From Topomyia yanbarensis (Eukaryota; Arthropoda; Insecta; Diptera; Culicidae), in NCBI RefSeq assembly GCF_030247195.1, contig NC_080672.1, positions 397,933,037 to 397,997,036 of the forward strand: DNA of 64,000 bases, written 5' to 3'. The translations under genes and the position numbers were made by a program. Positions 10,828 to 22,001 of the stretch are shown here, one piece after another. The notes under the pieces are model-generated. The model worked only from the letters and a program-made list of their open reading frames with translations. It did no database searches and was not told where the DNA came from. Every line of letters begins with the position of its first letter. Positions within the stretch are counted from its first letter, which is position 1.

Positions 10828-12192
10828 ATGGCCGAGGACGAAGTAACATTGGATGGGAATGATATTCCCATGGATTTACCGGATAAACCCGAAATTACTC
10901 CCTCCCCTGATTCCTCCAGTCCTCCCCGTATTAAAACATATCCAGCCAGTTCAAATGGACCCTGGGTGGTGTATTTTCGGCCCAACACGAAATCGCCCAA
11001 TATTCTAGAAATATCACGGGAGCTGACTGCTAACTACCCGTCCGTAGCTCAGATAACACGTGTTCGAGCTAATAAGATACGCGTAATAGTAAATGACCTC
11101 GACCAGGCAAACCAGATTGCTGGCAGCGAGCGTTTTACGAAGCAATTCAAAGTGTATGTGCCTTGTAGGGTTGTGGAGATCGATGGGGTCGTCGCCGAAC
11201 CGGGTCTAAAGTGCGAAGACCTGTTGAAGTACGGGGTTGGCTGCTTTAAGGACCCTTCATTTCAAAAGGTGAAGATTCTGGAATGCAAGCAATTGTATTC
11301 CGCAAAAACTGACGATGATAAGACAACTTATTCTCCGTCAGACTCGATTCGGGTGACTTTCTCCGGGTCTGCTCTTCCCAACTATGTCCTCCTGGATAAG
11401 GTTCGCCTACCTGTTCGCTTGTTTGTACCGCGGGTAATGAACTGCAGCAATTGCAAGCAACTGGGTCACACAGCCAATTATTGTGGCAATAAAAAACGGT
11501 GCGGCAAATGCGAGGGAGAGCATGAGGATGACGCTTGCGGTGAAAAAACTGAGAAGTGTATTTACTGCGGGGGCCCTCAGCATGCTCTTAAGTCATGCCC
11601 GGCGTACAAGCAGCGCGGGGATAAAATTAGGCGCTCCCTTAAGGATCGCTCGAGGCACTCTTATGAAGAAATGCTAAAGAATGCTTCGCCATCTGTCCCT
11701 TCGGAAATTTCCTTTGCTCTTTTGGCCGGCGTTGGGCAAGAATCTGACGACCCACAAGAGGGAACATCATTGGTTAACCCAGGGGAATCCAGGAAGAGGA
11801 GAAATCTAGCCTCCCCTAAATTGCCTCGTAAGGGTGCCAAGGTGTCGTCCACTCAAAGTGCGCCAACTACAATCAATAAATCCAACGGAAGTGATGCACT
11901 AAAGCCGAAGCAATTTGCTCCAGGACTTGGAAATATTAATTCTAACAAGGAGTACCCACCACTTCCAGGGACACCAAAAACCCCAAGTGTCCCCTTTTTT
12001 CAAACAGATACTCAGTCCAGTAGCGGACTAATGAAATTTTCTGACATAGTGGACTTAATTTTCACAGCTTTCAATGTTACTGATCCTCTTAAAAGCCTTC
12101 TGATACGTTTTCTCCCTATAGTGCAAACATTTTTGAAGCAGTTGACTACTAAATGGCCCCTCCTTGCAGCGATCGTATCCTTCGATGGCTAA
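10828..12192 (+). CDS. I-clade ORF1: gag-like RNA-binding protein, 454 aa
   Basis: This is the nucleocapsid-type protein that coats the element's RNA in the cytoplasm and forms the retrotransposition particle. The amino end is acidic and proline/serine-rich (residues 1-45). A conserved gag core follows (about 46-200, with GPWVVYFRP and YVPCRVVEIDG). Three zinc knuckles lie at about 206-256: CSNCKQLGHTANYC, CGKCEGEHEDDAC (one residue short of the usual spacing) and CIYCGGPQHALKSC. A basic stretch is then followed by a Ser/Pro-rich tail with RKRRN near residue 320. The frame is uninterrupted from ATG to TAA. The stop overlaps the ORF2 start in ATGGCTAA. Related but ruined gag sequence lies on the minus strand at 6.3-6.9 kb. 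Confidence 0.9.
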   Translation: MAEDEVTLDGNDIPMDLPDKPEITPSPDSSSPPRIKTYPASSNGPWVVYFRPNTKSPNILEISRELTANYPSVAQITRVRANKIRVIVNDLDQANQIAGSERFTKQFKVYVPCRVVEIDGVVAEPGLKCEDLLKYGVGCFKDPSFQKVKILECKQLYSAKTDDDKTTYSPSDSIRVTFSGSALPNYVLLDKVRLPVRLFVPRVMNCSNCKQLGHTANYCGNKKRCGKCEGEHEDDACGEKTEKCIYCGGPQHALKSCPAYKQRGDKIRRSLKDRSRHSYEEMLKNASPSVPSEISFALLAGVGQESDDPQEGTSLVNPGESRKRRNLASPKLPRKGAKVSSTQSAPTTINKSNGSDALKPKQFAPGLGNINSNKEYPPLPGTPKTPSVPFFQTDTQSSSGLMKFSDIVDLIFTAFNVTDPLKSLLIRFLPIVQTFLKQLTTKWPLLAAIVSFDG

Positions 12193-15100
12193 GTCATCGA
12201 ACAAGGTCACCGCTTCGATCACTGTTCTACAGTGGAACAGCAGAAGTATCCTCCCGAAAATCCTTTAAATTTTTACTAAATAGTTTAAAATGTGATGCTT
12301 TCGCATTATGTGAAACTTGGTTAACTTCCGATATAAATCTCAACTTCCATGACTTTAACATAATTCGTCTGGATCGAGAAAACCCCTATGGAAGAGTACT
12401 TTTGGGGATCAAAAAGTGCTATTCTTTCAACCGAATTAACCTCCCTTCGACACCAGGCATTGAAATTGTCGCTTGTCAAGTTTTAATCAAAGGTAAAGAC
12501 CTTTGCATTGCTTCCATCTACATTCCTCCTAGAGCCTCGGTAGGGCACCGAACGCTTTGTAATATCACGGAATCCTTACCGGCACCGCGGCTAGTTCTGG
12601 GAGACTTTAACTCGCACGGTACGGTATGGGGCTGTCTTCATGATGATAATAGATCAATATTAATCCAAGATCTTTGCGACAATTTCAACATGACCATCTT
12701 AAACACGGGAGAAATGAAGCGGATTCCTACACCACCAGCACGCGCAAGCGCGTTGGATTTATCGCTTTGCTCGACATCGCTACAGTTAGATTGCATGTGG
12801 AAGGTGATCCCTGATCCCCACGGTAGCGATCATTTGCCTATCGTGATTTCAATTGCTAACGGTTCAAGACCATCGGAAACAATCAATGTCTCGTATGACC
12901 TCACACGGAACATTGATTTGAAGAGTTACGCGACCGCGATATCCGTTAAAATCGAATCCACTCAAGAACTTCCTCCGGAGGAAGAGTACAGGTTTTTGGC
13001 TGGCTTGATTCTCGACAGTGCGAATCAAGCTCAGACTAGACCAGTACCCAGCGCGAATGCCCATGGACGGTCTCCCACCCTGTGGTGGGATAAAGAGTGC
13101 TCAGAGCTGTACGCGGAAAAGTCCACTGCATATAAGGCCTTCCGGGAAGACGGGTTACCCGCTAGCTATCAACAGTACGCGTCGTTAGAAAGGCGAAGGA
13201 AGAGTCTAATGAAAGCCAAAAAACGCAGTTATTGGCGCCGGTTCGTCGACGGGTTAACGAGAGAAACAGCGATGAGCACTCTTTGGGGTACGGCTCGACG
13301 TATGCGTAACCGAAACAGTACCAACGAGAACGTGGAATATTCAAACCGTCGGATATTCGCTTTCGCCAAGAAGATCTGTCCGGACTCTGTCCCGGTACAG
13401 AAAGCGTGCCACGCCGCGTCTCCTCCCGATACCGCGAACGAAACACCTTTTTCGATGGTGGAGTTCTCACTTGCTCTCTTGTCATGCAACAATAACGCCC
13501 CAGGGTTAGACAGAATCAAATTCAACTTGTTGAAGAATCTGCCTGACACTACAAAAAGGCGCTTGTTGAATTTATTTAACAAGTTTCTTGAGGGTAATAT
13601 TGTCCCTCATGGCTGGAGGTAAGTGAAGGTCATCGCCATTCAAAAACCAGGAAAACCAGCCTCCGACCACAACTCGTATCGACCAATTGCGATGCTTTCC
13701 TGTATACGAAAGTTGTTCGAGAAAATGATCTTGTTTCGCCTCGACAATTGGGTTGAACCAAATGGCCTACTGTCAGATACACAATTTGGCTTCGCGCAAA
13801 GGCAAAGGGACGAACGATTGTCTTGCGTTGCTTTCTACAGAAATCCAAATGGCCTATGCTAACAAAGAGCAGATGGCATCAGTCTTCTTGGATATTAAAG
13901 GGGCTTTTGACTCAGTTTCTATCAACATTCTGTCAGAGAAGCTGCACCAGCATGGTCTTTCACCAATTTTAAATAACTTTTTGCTAAACCTGTTGTCTGA
14001 AAAGCACATGCACTTTTCGCATGGCGATTTAACAACATCGCGATTTAGCTACTTCGGTCTTCCCCAGGGCTCATGTCTAAGTCCCCTGCTCTACAATTTT
14101 TACGTGAATGACATTGACGATTGTCTTGCCAATTCATGCACGCTAAGGCAACTTGCAGACGACGGGGTGGTCTCTGTTACAGGGCCCAAAGCTGCCGACT
14201 TGCAAGGACCATTACAAAATACTTTGGACAATTTGTCTGCTTGGGCTCTTCAGCTGGGTATTGAGTCCTCCTCGGAGAAAACTGAGTTGGTCGCCTTTTC
14301 TAGGAAGCGTGAGCCGGCGCAACTGCAGCTTCTATTAATGGGTGTAACGATCAATCAGGTCTTCACATTTAAATATCTCGGGGTCTGGTTCGACTCTAAA
14401 GCTACCTGGGGATGTCACATTAGGTATCTGAAACAGAAATGCCAACAAGGGATCAATTTTCACCGGACAATAACTGAAACATGGTGGGGTGCCCACCCAG
14501 GAGACCTGATCAGGTTATAGCAAACAACGATATTGTCGGTGATGGAGTACGGGTGTTTCTGTTTCCGCTCCGCTGCGAACATACACTTCATCAAACTGGA
14601 GAGAATCCAGTATCGTTGCTTGCGCATTGCCTTGGGTTGCATGCACTCGACCCATACGATGAGTCTCGAAGTGCTGGCGGGCGTTCTTCCGCTAAAAAAT
14701 CGATTTTGGGAACTCTCATATCGATTGCTCATCCGATGCGACATTCTGAACCCGTTGGTGATTGAAAACTTCGAGAGGCTCGTCGAGCTAAATTCTCAAA
14801 CCCGATTTATGTCCTTGTACTTCGACTACATGGCACAGAGCATTAATCCTTCTTCATATACTCCCAACCGTGTTCGTTTCCTAGATACTTCTGATTCTAC
14901 TGTATTCTTCGACACATCCATGAAGGAAGAGATTCGTGGAATCCCGGACCATATACGCCCGCAAGTGATCCCCAATATATTTTATAATAAATTCCGAGAA
15001 GTCGACTGTGACAAAATGTTCTACACTGACGGATCAAATCTCGATGGGTCTACTGACTTCGGTATCTTCAACAATATTATCACCGCTTCACTCAAGCTCA

Positions 15101-15843
15101 ATGATCCTGCTTCAGTTTACGTCGCAGAGTTAGATGCAATTCAGTACACCCTTGGGATCATCGACACTCTGCCCACAGGTCACTACTTTATCGTTTCGGA
15201 CAGCCTCAGCTCTATCGAGGCTCTTCGTTCGATGAAGCCCAAAAGGCAATTCCCATATTTCCTGGGGAAGATACGGGAGTCCATGTGTACGCTATCTGAA
15301 AAATCTTATCAGATTACCTTTGTTTGGGTTCCCTCTCATTGCTCTATCCCGGGCAATGAAAAGGCCGACTCATTAGCAAAGGTGGGCGCATTAAATGGTG
15401 ACATATACGAAAGACCAATCTGCTGCAACGAATTTTTTAGTATTTGTCGTCAGAGGACACTCAACAGCTGGCAAACCTCGTGGAGCAATGGTGAACTTGG
15501 ACGATGGCTACATTCAATTATACCAAAGGTATCAACGAATCCTTGGGTCAGGGGGATGGATGTGGGTCGGGATTTTATTCGTGTAATGTCCCGACTTATG
15601 TCCAACCACTACACCTTAGATGCGCATTTGCGGCGCATTGGGCTTGAGGAGAGTAGTCTGTGCGCTTGTGACGAGGGCTATCACGACATCGAGCACGTTG
15701 TCTGGGTATGCGCCGGATATTTGGGCACCAGGTTTCAGTTAAAGGATCCCCTCGGGCCCGAGGTAGACCACCCAATGTCCCAGTCCGAGATATGCTGGCA
15801 AATCGTGATTTCCCCTATATGTCCCTTATTTATACTTTCATAA
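12185..15843 (+). pseudogene. I-clade ORF2: endonuclease, reverse transcriptase, RNase H (broken)
   Basis: Start chosen at the ATG of ATGGCTAA, because its frame gives ITVLQWNSRSILPK, the expected endonuclease opening; the frame then shifts near 12260. Endonuclease residues include CETW, LVLGDFNSHG and GSDHLPIV. A CAA-to-TAA stop falls at 13621, after PHGWR. RT motifs: YRPIAMLSCIRKLFEK, then a +1 shift near 13795, FLDIKGAFDSVS, GLPQGSCLSPLL, QLADDG (catalytic pair kept) and FKYLGVWFD. A TAG stop lies at 14518. RNase H from about 15005 keeps FYTDGS, VAELDA, VSDSLSS and WVPSHCSIPGNEKADSLAK, so all catalytic acids are present. A CxC...H...C motif (CACDEGYHDIEHVVWVC) closes the protein. Without these lesions this would be a single long polyprotein; as it stands it cannot be translated. 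Confidence 0.9.
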
Positions 15844-16690
15844 AAACGATAAATATCCCAATTTAGCCCCTCTCTTTTTATCTCGTTTTTAGAAGTTTTC
15901 TCCTGCATTGTGGAACCGATCAGCTCCAGACTGCCACTATGTAACCGCCGTCGCCCTTACCACTACGGAAACTGAAGCGAGAGCGACTCGAGGCCCGATG
16001 ACTTTTAAAGGATTCCCCGCGGGTCCGAAGAATACCATCCGCCAATCCGACCTACTAGACTGAGGCGCTAATTTGTTTCGCTGATCTCCCGTTTGCCCGA
16101 AAGTTGCAAGTTTTGCTCTTCTCTCCCGGTCACCATCTACGCCTTCTCTCCCCTGTCCTTGATACAACTGCTTCTACACCGATTTTGGAAATAAGCCCCC
16201 CTCTAAATATCTTGACCAAGCATAAGTCTCCGGTAAAAAAGTTTAAATTTGTATTCCGTATTCCTAGTTTTAAGATAGTTGTAATTTTACCTCTTTGTTA
16301 AAATTATTGTCCCCCATCTTGTAAATAGAATTGTATCCCTAGTTTTAAAACACCTGTGAAATTTTTCATAAATTTGTGTTCCCCCTTTTGTGTACCAAAC
16401 TATATTGTTAGTTTTACGATAACTGTAAATATTTCCTAAAAAACTATTACTATTGAATTCCTTGTTTTAAAATTTTTCATAAAAAAAAATCTTTTGCCCC
16501 CTCTCTTGTATATAGAATCTTATTTCTAGTCTTAAGATAGCTGTAAAATTTTTCTCTTTTATAAAAAAAATATTTCAACATTGTAACCTCCTAGTTTTAA
16601 AATATCCAAAATGTAAAAACAAAAGAATTTGGCACCGTCAAGCTAAAGCATTTGTGCCTATCAAATAAACGAAATGAATAAAAGAAATGA
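15844..16690 (+). other. 3' UTR and tail of the I-clade element
   Basis: AT-rich, with a phrase of the form CCTAGTTTTAA(A/G)AT..CTGTAAA repeated several times (about 16260, 16340, 16410, 16530, 16590). It ends in TTGGCACCGTCAAGCTAAAG and a degenerate AAATRAA tail. A shorter relative of this 3' end lies at 19600-19764. Confidence 0.7.
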
Positions 16691-16914
16691 ATGAAATCTC
16701 GGCAACTATCAACCTGCATATTCATTATTTTAATTGGATTATTTTCATACAAAATATGGACTAAAAACTAAAAAGAGTACTCAAAAACAGGTTTTTGGAG
16801 AAAATCTCAAAATCGCTTCTTTGAATAAAAAATGAATATTTTTCCGCGTTCAGCGACCCAAAATTAGGCTAGAAAATAGTTTTTCTCGAAACTTCATATT
16901 TCTTGTAAACTAGT
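16691..16914. other. AT-rich spacer
   Basis: No coding frame or repeat recognised between the I-element tail and the next I-clade fragment. Confidence 0.45.
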
Positions 16915-17175
16915 GTAATTGATGCCACAGGCCCAGATACCGCCATTTGCAAGCCCAATACGTCGGAGATGAGTGTCCAGCCTGTAGTGATTGGACATGA
17001 GCCGAGACATCACGCGAATGAAATCCCGACCCACATCCATCCCCTTGAATCAAGGTTTCGTCGATACCTTAGGGATTATCGAATGTAGTCACCATCCTAG
17101 TTCCCCATTTCTCCATGAAGTTTGCCAACTTTCGAGGGTTCTCTGATGAGTAATACTGAAAAATTTGCTGAAGCA
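16915..17175 (-). pseudogene. I-clade ORF2 C-terminal fragment
   Basis: On the minus strand a short block reads GMDVGRDFIRVMSRLMSNHY followed by LDTHLRRIGLA. This is nearly the same as residues encoded at about 15556-15640 in the neighbouring I-clade copy. The remainder is too decayed to follow. It is an independent, older insertion in the opposite direction, not part of the 10.5-16.7 kb element. Confidence 0.8.
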
Positions 17176-17300
17176 AATTGGTCTTTCATAAATGTCACCT
17201 AAATAATTAATATCTTTCATAAAGAAATATTTAATATCTCTTCAGTGTGAGTCTCTATGATAAACTATACAAAAATTTATAAATATTTTGTAGAGCCCTA

Positions 17301-17387
17301 GACTGCATAGGTATTGTTAAATTGGTAATTTATTGTAGGGTATAATACCCTACAATAAATTATCAATTCCACAATACCTATTCAGTC
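17301..17387. repeat. 87-bp near-perfect palindrome
   Basis: Two arms of about 43 bases read outward from the centre at 17344 (TATAATA). The inner part, TTATTGTAGGG/CCCTACAATAA, is perfect and the outer part (GACTG.ATAGGTATTGT) has only a few mismatches. There is essentially no loop. It may be a minimal foldback element or a stem-loop sequence. Confidence 0.88.
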
Positions 17388-18130
17388 ACCGGTTAAATAA
17401 ATAGCTAATCTATTGTTAGCGATAAATATGCATGGGTATTGCAGCTAGTATCAGGTGCGTTCCAATATATTTTCCTCGTAGCGGAAGCACCATACCGCCA
17501 GAAAGTTCATTGTGGATTAACCTTTTGATATTTCGCATCCATATAAACAACCTCGCTTAAATGCGTCCTTTATTATTATTAACTTAACAGCAAAGGTTTT
17601 CACAAATCATACGCTACTTTCATTCGAAATCAAATACGTTCAGCACACAGCCCATCCCTAGAGGCATCACGGTACGATAGGTTGAAAGAACCATAAGAAA
17701 CAACTTCGACAGTGACGACCGACACGCCGCGTGAAGTATGTACTTTATCGCAAATGCAAACCGCATTGCAATGACTACTGGCAGCTTCAACGCGCTGGAG
17801 ATCGCTACGAAACCCCCGTGTGTATTATGCTACCTACTGATGAAACAGACTTCAATTTAAAAGAAGATGGATCTCAGCTTCGTTCTTTGCTATATGTACC
17901 TACTCCATAATAGAGAATAGCACTATTGATAGCAATCGAAAATCGAAAAGACCTCGTTGAAACGGATTGGTCTATGCTAATCTGCTGCTAGTCTCTTCTA
18001 TAGTTGGGTCTTAGCTGGGCACACATGGGCGGGACGAGCTCCGATCAAATCTCGTTCCAGTGACGAACTGTGTGGCAATCACCGCGCACCGGTTGAAGCC
18101 GCGTTGGTAAGAGTGTCTTGCAGCAGCAGC
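17388..18130. other. Unique non-coding DNA
   Basis: No repeat or open frame recognised. GC content rises toward the right, into the possible exon at 18131, and the last 200 bases (with CAGTGACGAACTG near 18058) could be its promoter and leader. Confidence 0.35.
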
Positions 18131-18203
18131 ATGTTCAAGAAGCATCGTGTAAATTTCGCGAAAATTATTGCATTGCCACTGTTGCTGGCATACAGTTTGG
18201 AGG
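18131..18203 (+). CDS. Candidate first coding exon: signal peptide
   Basis: After a CAGCAGCAGC leader, an ATG opens 24 codons reading MFKKHRVNFAKIIALPLLLA and then YSLE. The layout is that of a secretory signal peptide: basic amino end, hydrophobic core IIALPLLLAY and a small or polar end. The frame meets a stop three codons later unless splicing occurs at GAGG/GTACAT (GT at 18204-18205). Short signal-peptide first exons are common in insect cuticle and other secreted-protein genes. The donor deviates from the GTRAGT consensus and no second exon is identified, so this could be chance. Confidence 0.25.
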
Positions 18204-19599
18204 GTACATAGATCAACTCAGTGAGCAATAAGCACTGCGTAAATTAGGTTCAATCGAACACCCGAGTTACGTTCATTGTACAAATAATAGGTATACACTA
18301 AGCAAACAATAATAAATTTTCTGCGCAAGCAACATCCCGTTGTATTGTACAATCTGTGGATAGAATTTTTCAAATCGAATCAAATTTCCTGTGTCTTTGA
18401 ATGTAAATTTCCAACATATAAGGTACATAATTTGGAGCGGCGCGTTTCTCCCCGTTGTTTAATTCAAATTCATATGAACTGCCAAGCTCAACCCATGATC
18501 AAGATGAAAAATTACAAGATTAGTTCGATCCATAACAAAACCTGAAGCGCATAAACAATTCGTTCGGACTGAGTTCTTCATCATTTTTGGCTGACGAAGT
18601 GACCAATAACAATCATCTTCACGGAAGTATGAATTGTTTCCTTATTATAACCGAGAGGTCACAAGGAACAATTCCTTTCAAAAACTTATAGAATTATTGT
18701 TACAAAGCCCGATAACCGGATGCACCATCCGCCGAGTCATTATTGCGAGCAAGATCGAAAGTGGAGTTTATTTCCTAGCGGCTCAAAGTGTTGTCGATCA
18801 ACCTTGAGCTAACGGCGCGAAAGGAGGAAAAGCAAGCGCGATCCAAATTGCACGATCGCGACGTCCACAACCACTATCATTAGATTTTCGTTGGTGCGAA
18901 CGCACTTTACACCGGCGGCAGTGCCCACAGCCCCTCAGTGGAGGGTTCGGAACTCGATACTCGATCGCATAGGATATGATCAACCGATCCGTCGTTACAT
19001 TCGTCTTCGATTTCCTGCTCTATATTTTATTTCATGAGCTTTGTTTTGACAAGGGCAGCAGTAGTAAATTGTGGCGACCACGCGACGACGACGACGGCTC
19101 AGTTTCGGATTGCGTAACGTTTAATCAGAAGAGTGTAGTAACACTCCGTGCATATCACCAACTGACCGGGAAGTCATAAAAAGACTACTCCGCTGGCACT
19201 GTTGACCACTGTCGTTGCGTCATTCCTAAATGACCGATCGGGGTATGAATGTTTTGAAAATTGTTTTCTCCCCTAAAACAACTAAAACGTTTAGCGGGGT
19301 CGAATATGTCTGTGACACAACAACCCAGTGCACTCTTCACGTGTCCGGCCCCCTGCCTAGTGCCTGGTGCGATCATCGCCGGACCCCTGTCAAAACGGAG
19401 TTGCATCGATTGCAGGAAAAGTGGTCATACGCGTAAGAAGCTGCCTTTGATCTCATGCCAGTTTGCGGAGCAAATCGATATGCATAAATCTACCATAACG
19501 TGTATACATGTGCTTTCTTTTGGATCCTTTTGGCACAGTGCACAGCGGGAAAATTTCCCATCTGATAGTTAACAAAACATTAAAATTTAATGCTCCCCC
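18204..19599. other. Mostly unique non-coding DNA
   Basis: GC-richer around 18700-19450. Short overlapping open frames (for example 19261-19572) include a CIDCRKSGHTRKKLP stretch that superficially resembles half a zinc knuckle, but no complete motif or family match is seen. The right part may already belong to the I-clade fragment whose 3' UTR follows. Confidence 0.35.
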
Positions 19600-19764
19600 T
19601 TACAGTTGAAAACAAATGCAATTGATCCCCCATATATATTGTAGTAAATTCCTAGTTTAAGAGTTTGGTCTAACATTCTTCCTTAATATTCAATTAGAAA
19701 TTTAAAATGTAAAAAATTGACACCTTAAAGGTGTCATATCAAATAAACAGACTTAATAAAGAAA
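19600..19764 (+). repeat. I-clade 3' UTR fragment
   Basis: The end TTAAAATGTAAAAAATTGAC, then TCATATCAAATAAACAGACT, parallels the tail of the element ending at 16690 (AAAATGTAAAAACA...CCTATCAAATAAACGA). It is cut off by the DD37E transposon inserted at the TA at 19765. Confidence 0.65.
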
Positions 19765-20003
19765 TAACGGGTGTTCAATAAAAAATGATAATTTTTTCAG
19801 TCATGTAGTTAAAAAACAAAACAAAAATTTCAACGAATTCAGTAGTTTTTATTAAAAACATCATGTTTATTCTTCAAAAAAACGTCAATGAATATTGAAG
19901 AAGGGGCCCTGGTCTGCCGTACGACGCCGACTTAGTCGCGATGCTCTCACAAGACTGACATCCATCTTCCGGATACAATTCCGGATCCTGGTGATCAACT
20001 GCT

Positions 20004-22001
20004 TCATATCCTTGGCCCGCCAATTATTTTTTGTACATTAGGGCACTTTCTTTTCTGCTCAAGATACTCCAGCGTCGTCTTGGCGTAATGGAAAGATGCC
20101 TTGTCCGACCAGAAGGCGTACCTTCCATCCGCATGATGATCCTTTAAGAACGGCAGAACAATTTTCTCAAGACACTTCTCCTGGTATACTTGTTGATTGA
20201 TGACCAAACCGCTCGGCTTGAACTACGGCTTTGATATCCCTCTGTCCGATATGGCGATGTACAGCATAACTTTTTTGTTGTTGCAAATTTATGTTTATAG
20301 TTATATTTTACTTCGGGAGGTGTGGCCGACTTGTCGCTGGAATAGTAGCTGTCATTCCTTGAAATGTGGGTCTTCGAGAGCGGAAAGTAACTTTCGACGT
20401 CCTGCGGTAGTTCTTCGTCATCCACCGACACTGCTAGGGTTCGCAGTACCGCCCCTTTTAGCGAGAACCGGTACTACGGTACTGAAGCCCTCAGTACCAG
20501 TAAAGTACCGGTACTTGAATATTTTTTTTAAAAAATTCGAAAAAAGCTTCATAGTGACATTGAATGCTCAAAATGATGACCTTATTCCCAGATGATTGAT
20601 TTGTGCTGATCAAAAAACATGTTAATTGTTTTTAGTTGCTTCGGAATGGCATGACTCATTTCAGTAGAAGATATTTTTCGTATGCGGCATCTTCTTTTAT
20701 TTCGAAATATATGCCACTTTGAAAACAACAACTGCTAAGCGGTGCGACTTTTGTCAACTTCAACAGATGGTAAATGTACGAACCCTTATTAACAACAGTA
20801 AATCAACGCGAGAATGGCAGTAAATCCGAGTAGGTTGCTCGCATTTCCTCTCTTGCTTTTCTGTAAATTGGTTTTGATCTGCATACCAAGGCTCCTTGCT
20901 TTCCTGTAAACTATGGAGTTTTGCTGAATTTTCCGATCACCAATAATTATGAATCGCCCCATTTGAAGTAATTCACCAAATCTAAATTTGTTAGCTACTA
21001 AATCGCTGTTCGTTCTTTTATAAATAAAGTTTCAAGAGCAAACCAAATACAGACATGACTCAGACCATAGTCTGATTACGCGTCACTCAGTAAATAATGG
21101 AAACCAATCAGAATGTTGTTAATAAAAAATTCATAGCAAATTTTTATATCTCTTACGCTAGATGTGAATATTTTGAAATTTAGTACAAGATTGTTAAAAT
21201 TTAATTTCGACAAAAAACAGAAATTTAAACATACCGTTCAGTACAACGAGAGTTAGTAATGATTAACTTCTAGAATTATTATGATGATGGCCCACCTCAT
21301 TCCCCCACAAAGGTTTTAGCTCAACGATTTATCTAGAAGGTAATTGATATAAATAAAAAGTTATCTTGCAGACCGATATTTTGAAATAGGTCCCCCTACA
21401 GAGTCTACATAATTTTCATAAAAAAATGTATGGTACCGAAAATACCGGTACTGGCTTTTGCTCAGTACCGCTATTACGGTACCAAAAATGGGTCGGTATT
21501 CTCGGGATTTTCGATACCGGTATTACCGGTACCACAACCCTAGACACTGCGCTATCTGCTCGTCCGTGTACTCGGGAAACCGAGTCTTCTCTCGACAGAT
21601 AATGCCCTCCATCTTGAGAGTCCGGTGAAACAAGGTATGGGAGCAGTGATATTTTCGGCCGGTGTCACACAAACTTGTTCCGTCCTTGTTGTCGAACAGC
21701 TTTTTAAACGCTTCCTTCTCCTTCTTCTTCGTCATTATCTCTGCCGGACGGCCGCTACCGACCTTCCGCTGCACGCTCAGGGATGCCAGGATCCCAGATA
21801 ACCTGTACTCACGGGCACGTTTTCGTCTCGAAAGTGGTCTACCGTAAACTTTTTTCCACGATGACCATGCGTTTCGTAAAACCGTTCAACACGCTCGCGG
21901 AGTGCTTGCTGTTTCGACGCCATCTTCGATTGAACTGACAGCACCCGAGCGAAAAGAAACATGCCACCCATTTCTAGGGAGTCCATAGAACAATTCTCTC
22001 G
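20004..22001 (-). pseudogene. DD37E transposase remnant, copy 1
   Basis: The protein would cut the element out and insert it at TA sites. The amino part (about 21920 down to 21543) has MASKQQALRERVERFYETHG, KFTVDHFRDENVPVSTGYL and RKVGSGRPAEIMTKKKE, i.e. the DNA-binding half. A frame change lies near 21778. The hAT insertion then splits the gene. The catalytic part resumes at 20426 with ESYFPLSKTHIS, and continues to FWSDKASFHYAK, which keeps the second catalytic Asp. Compared with copy 2 at 57 kb, about 85 bases are missing just after EYLEQKRK, which removes the PIE block with the catalytic Glu. It is certainly inactive. Confidence 0.88.
20427..21550. mobile_element. hAT-type non-autonomous element with 8-bp target duplication
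   Basis: The element (20435-21542, 1108 bp) begins TAGGGTTCGCAGTACCG and ends in the complement of TAGGGTTGTGGTACCG. It is bordered on both sides by GACACTGC (20427-20434 and 21543-21550). TIRs of the T/CAGGG type and an 8-bp duplication mark a hAT element. Both subterminal regions contain many GGTACCGGTA-like words (about 20457-20515 and 21428-21535), probable transposase-binding repeats. The interior is AT-rich with no transposase-like frame. Confidence 0.92.

Larger units (their letters stand above)
10550..16690 (+). mobile_element. Near-complete I-clade non-LTR retrotransposon
   Basis: About 6.1 kb: a 5' leader of roughly 280 bases, ORF1 (gag) 10828-12192, ORF2 (endonuclease, RT, RNase H) 12185 to about 15843, and an AT-rich 3' UTR ending in a tail of AAATAAACGAAATGAATAAA type. 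The carboxy-terminal RNase H and CCHC motif are typical of the I clade; mosquito members have been called MosquI. Exact ends are uncertain because no convincing target-site duplication was found. ORF1 is fully open and ORF2 carries only about two stops and two frameshifts, so this is a fairly recent insertion compared with the fragments at 4.1-7 kb, 16.9 kb and 19.6 kb. Confidence 0.88.

Noticed and set aside
19261..19572. Zinc-knuckle gag protein (CIDCRKSGHTRKKLP)
   Set aside because: Only part of a C-x2-C-x4-H pattern without the final Cys at the right spacing, and no gag core nearby.
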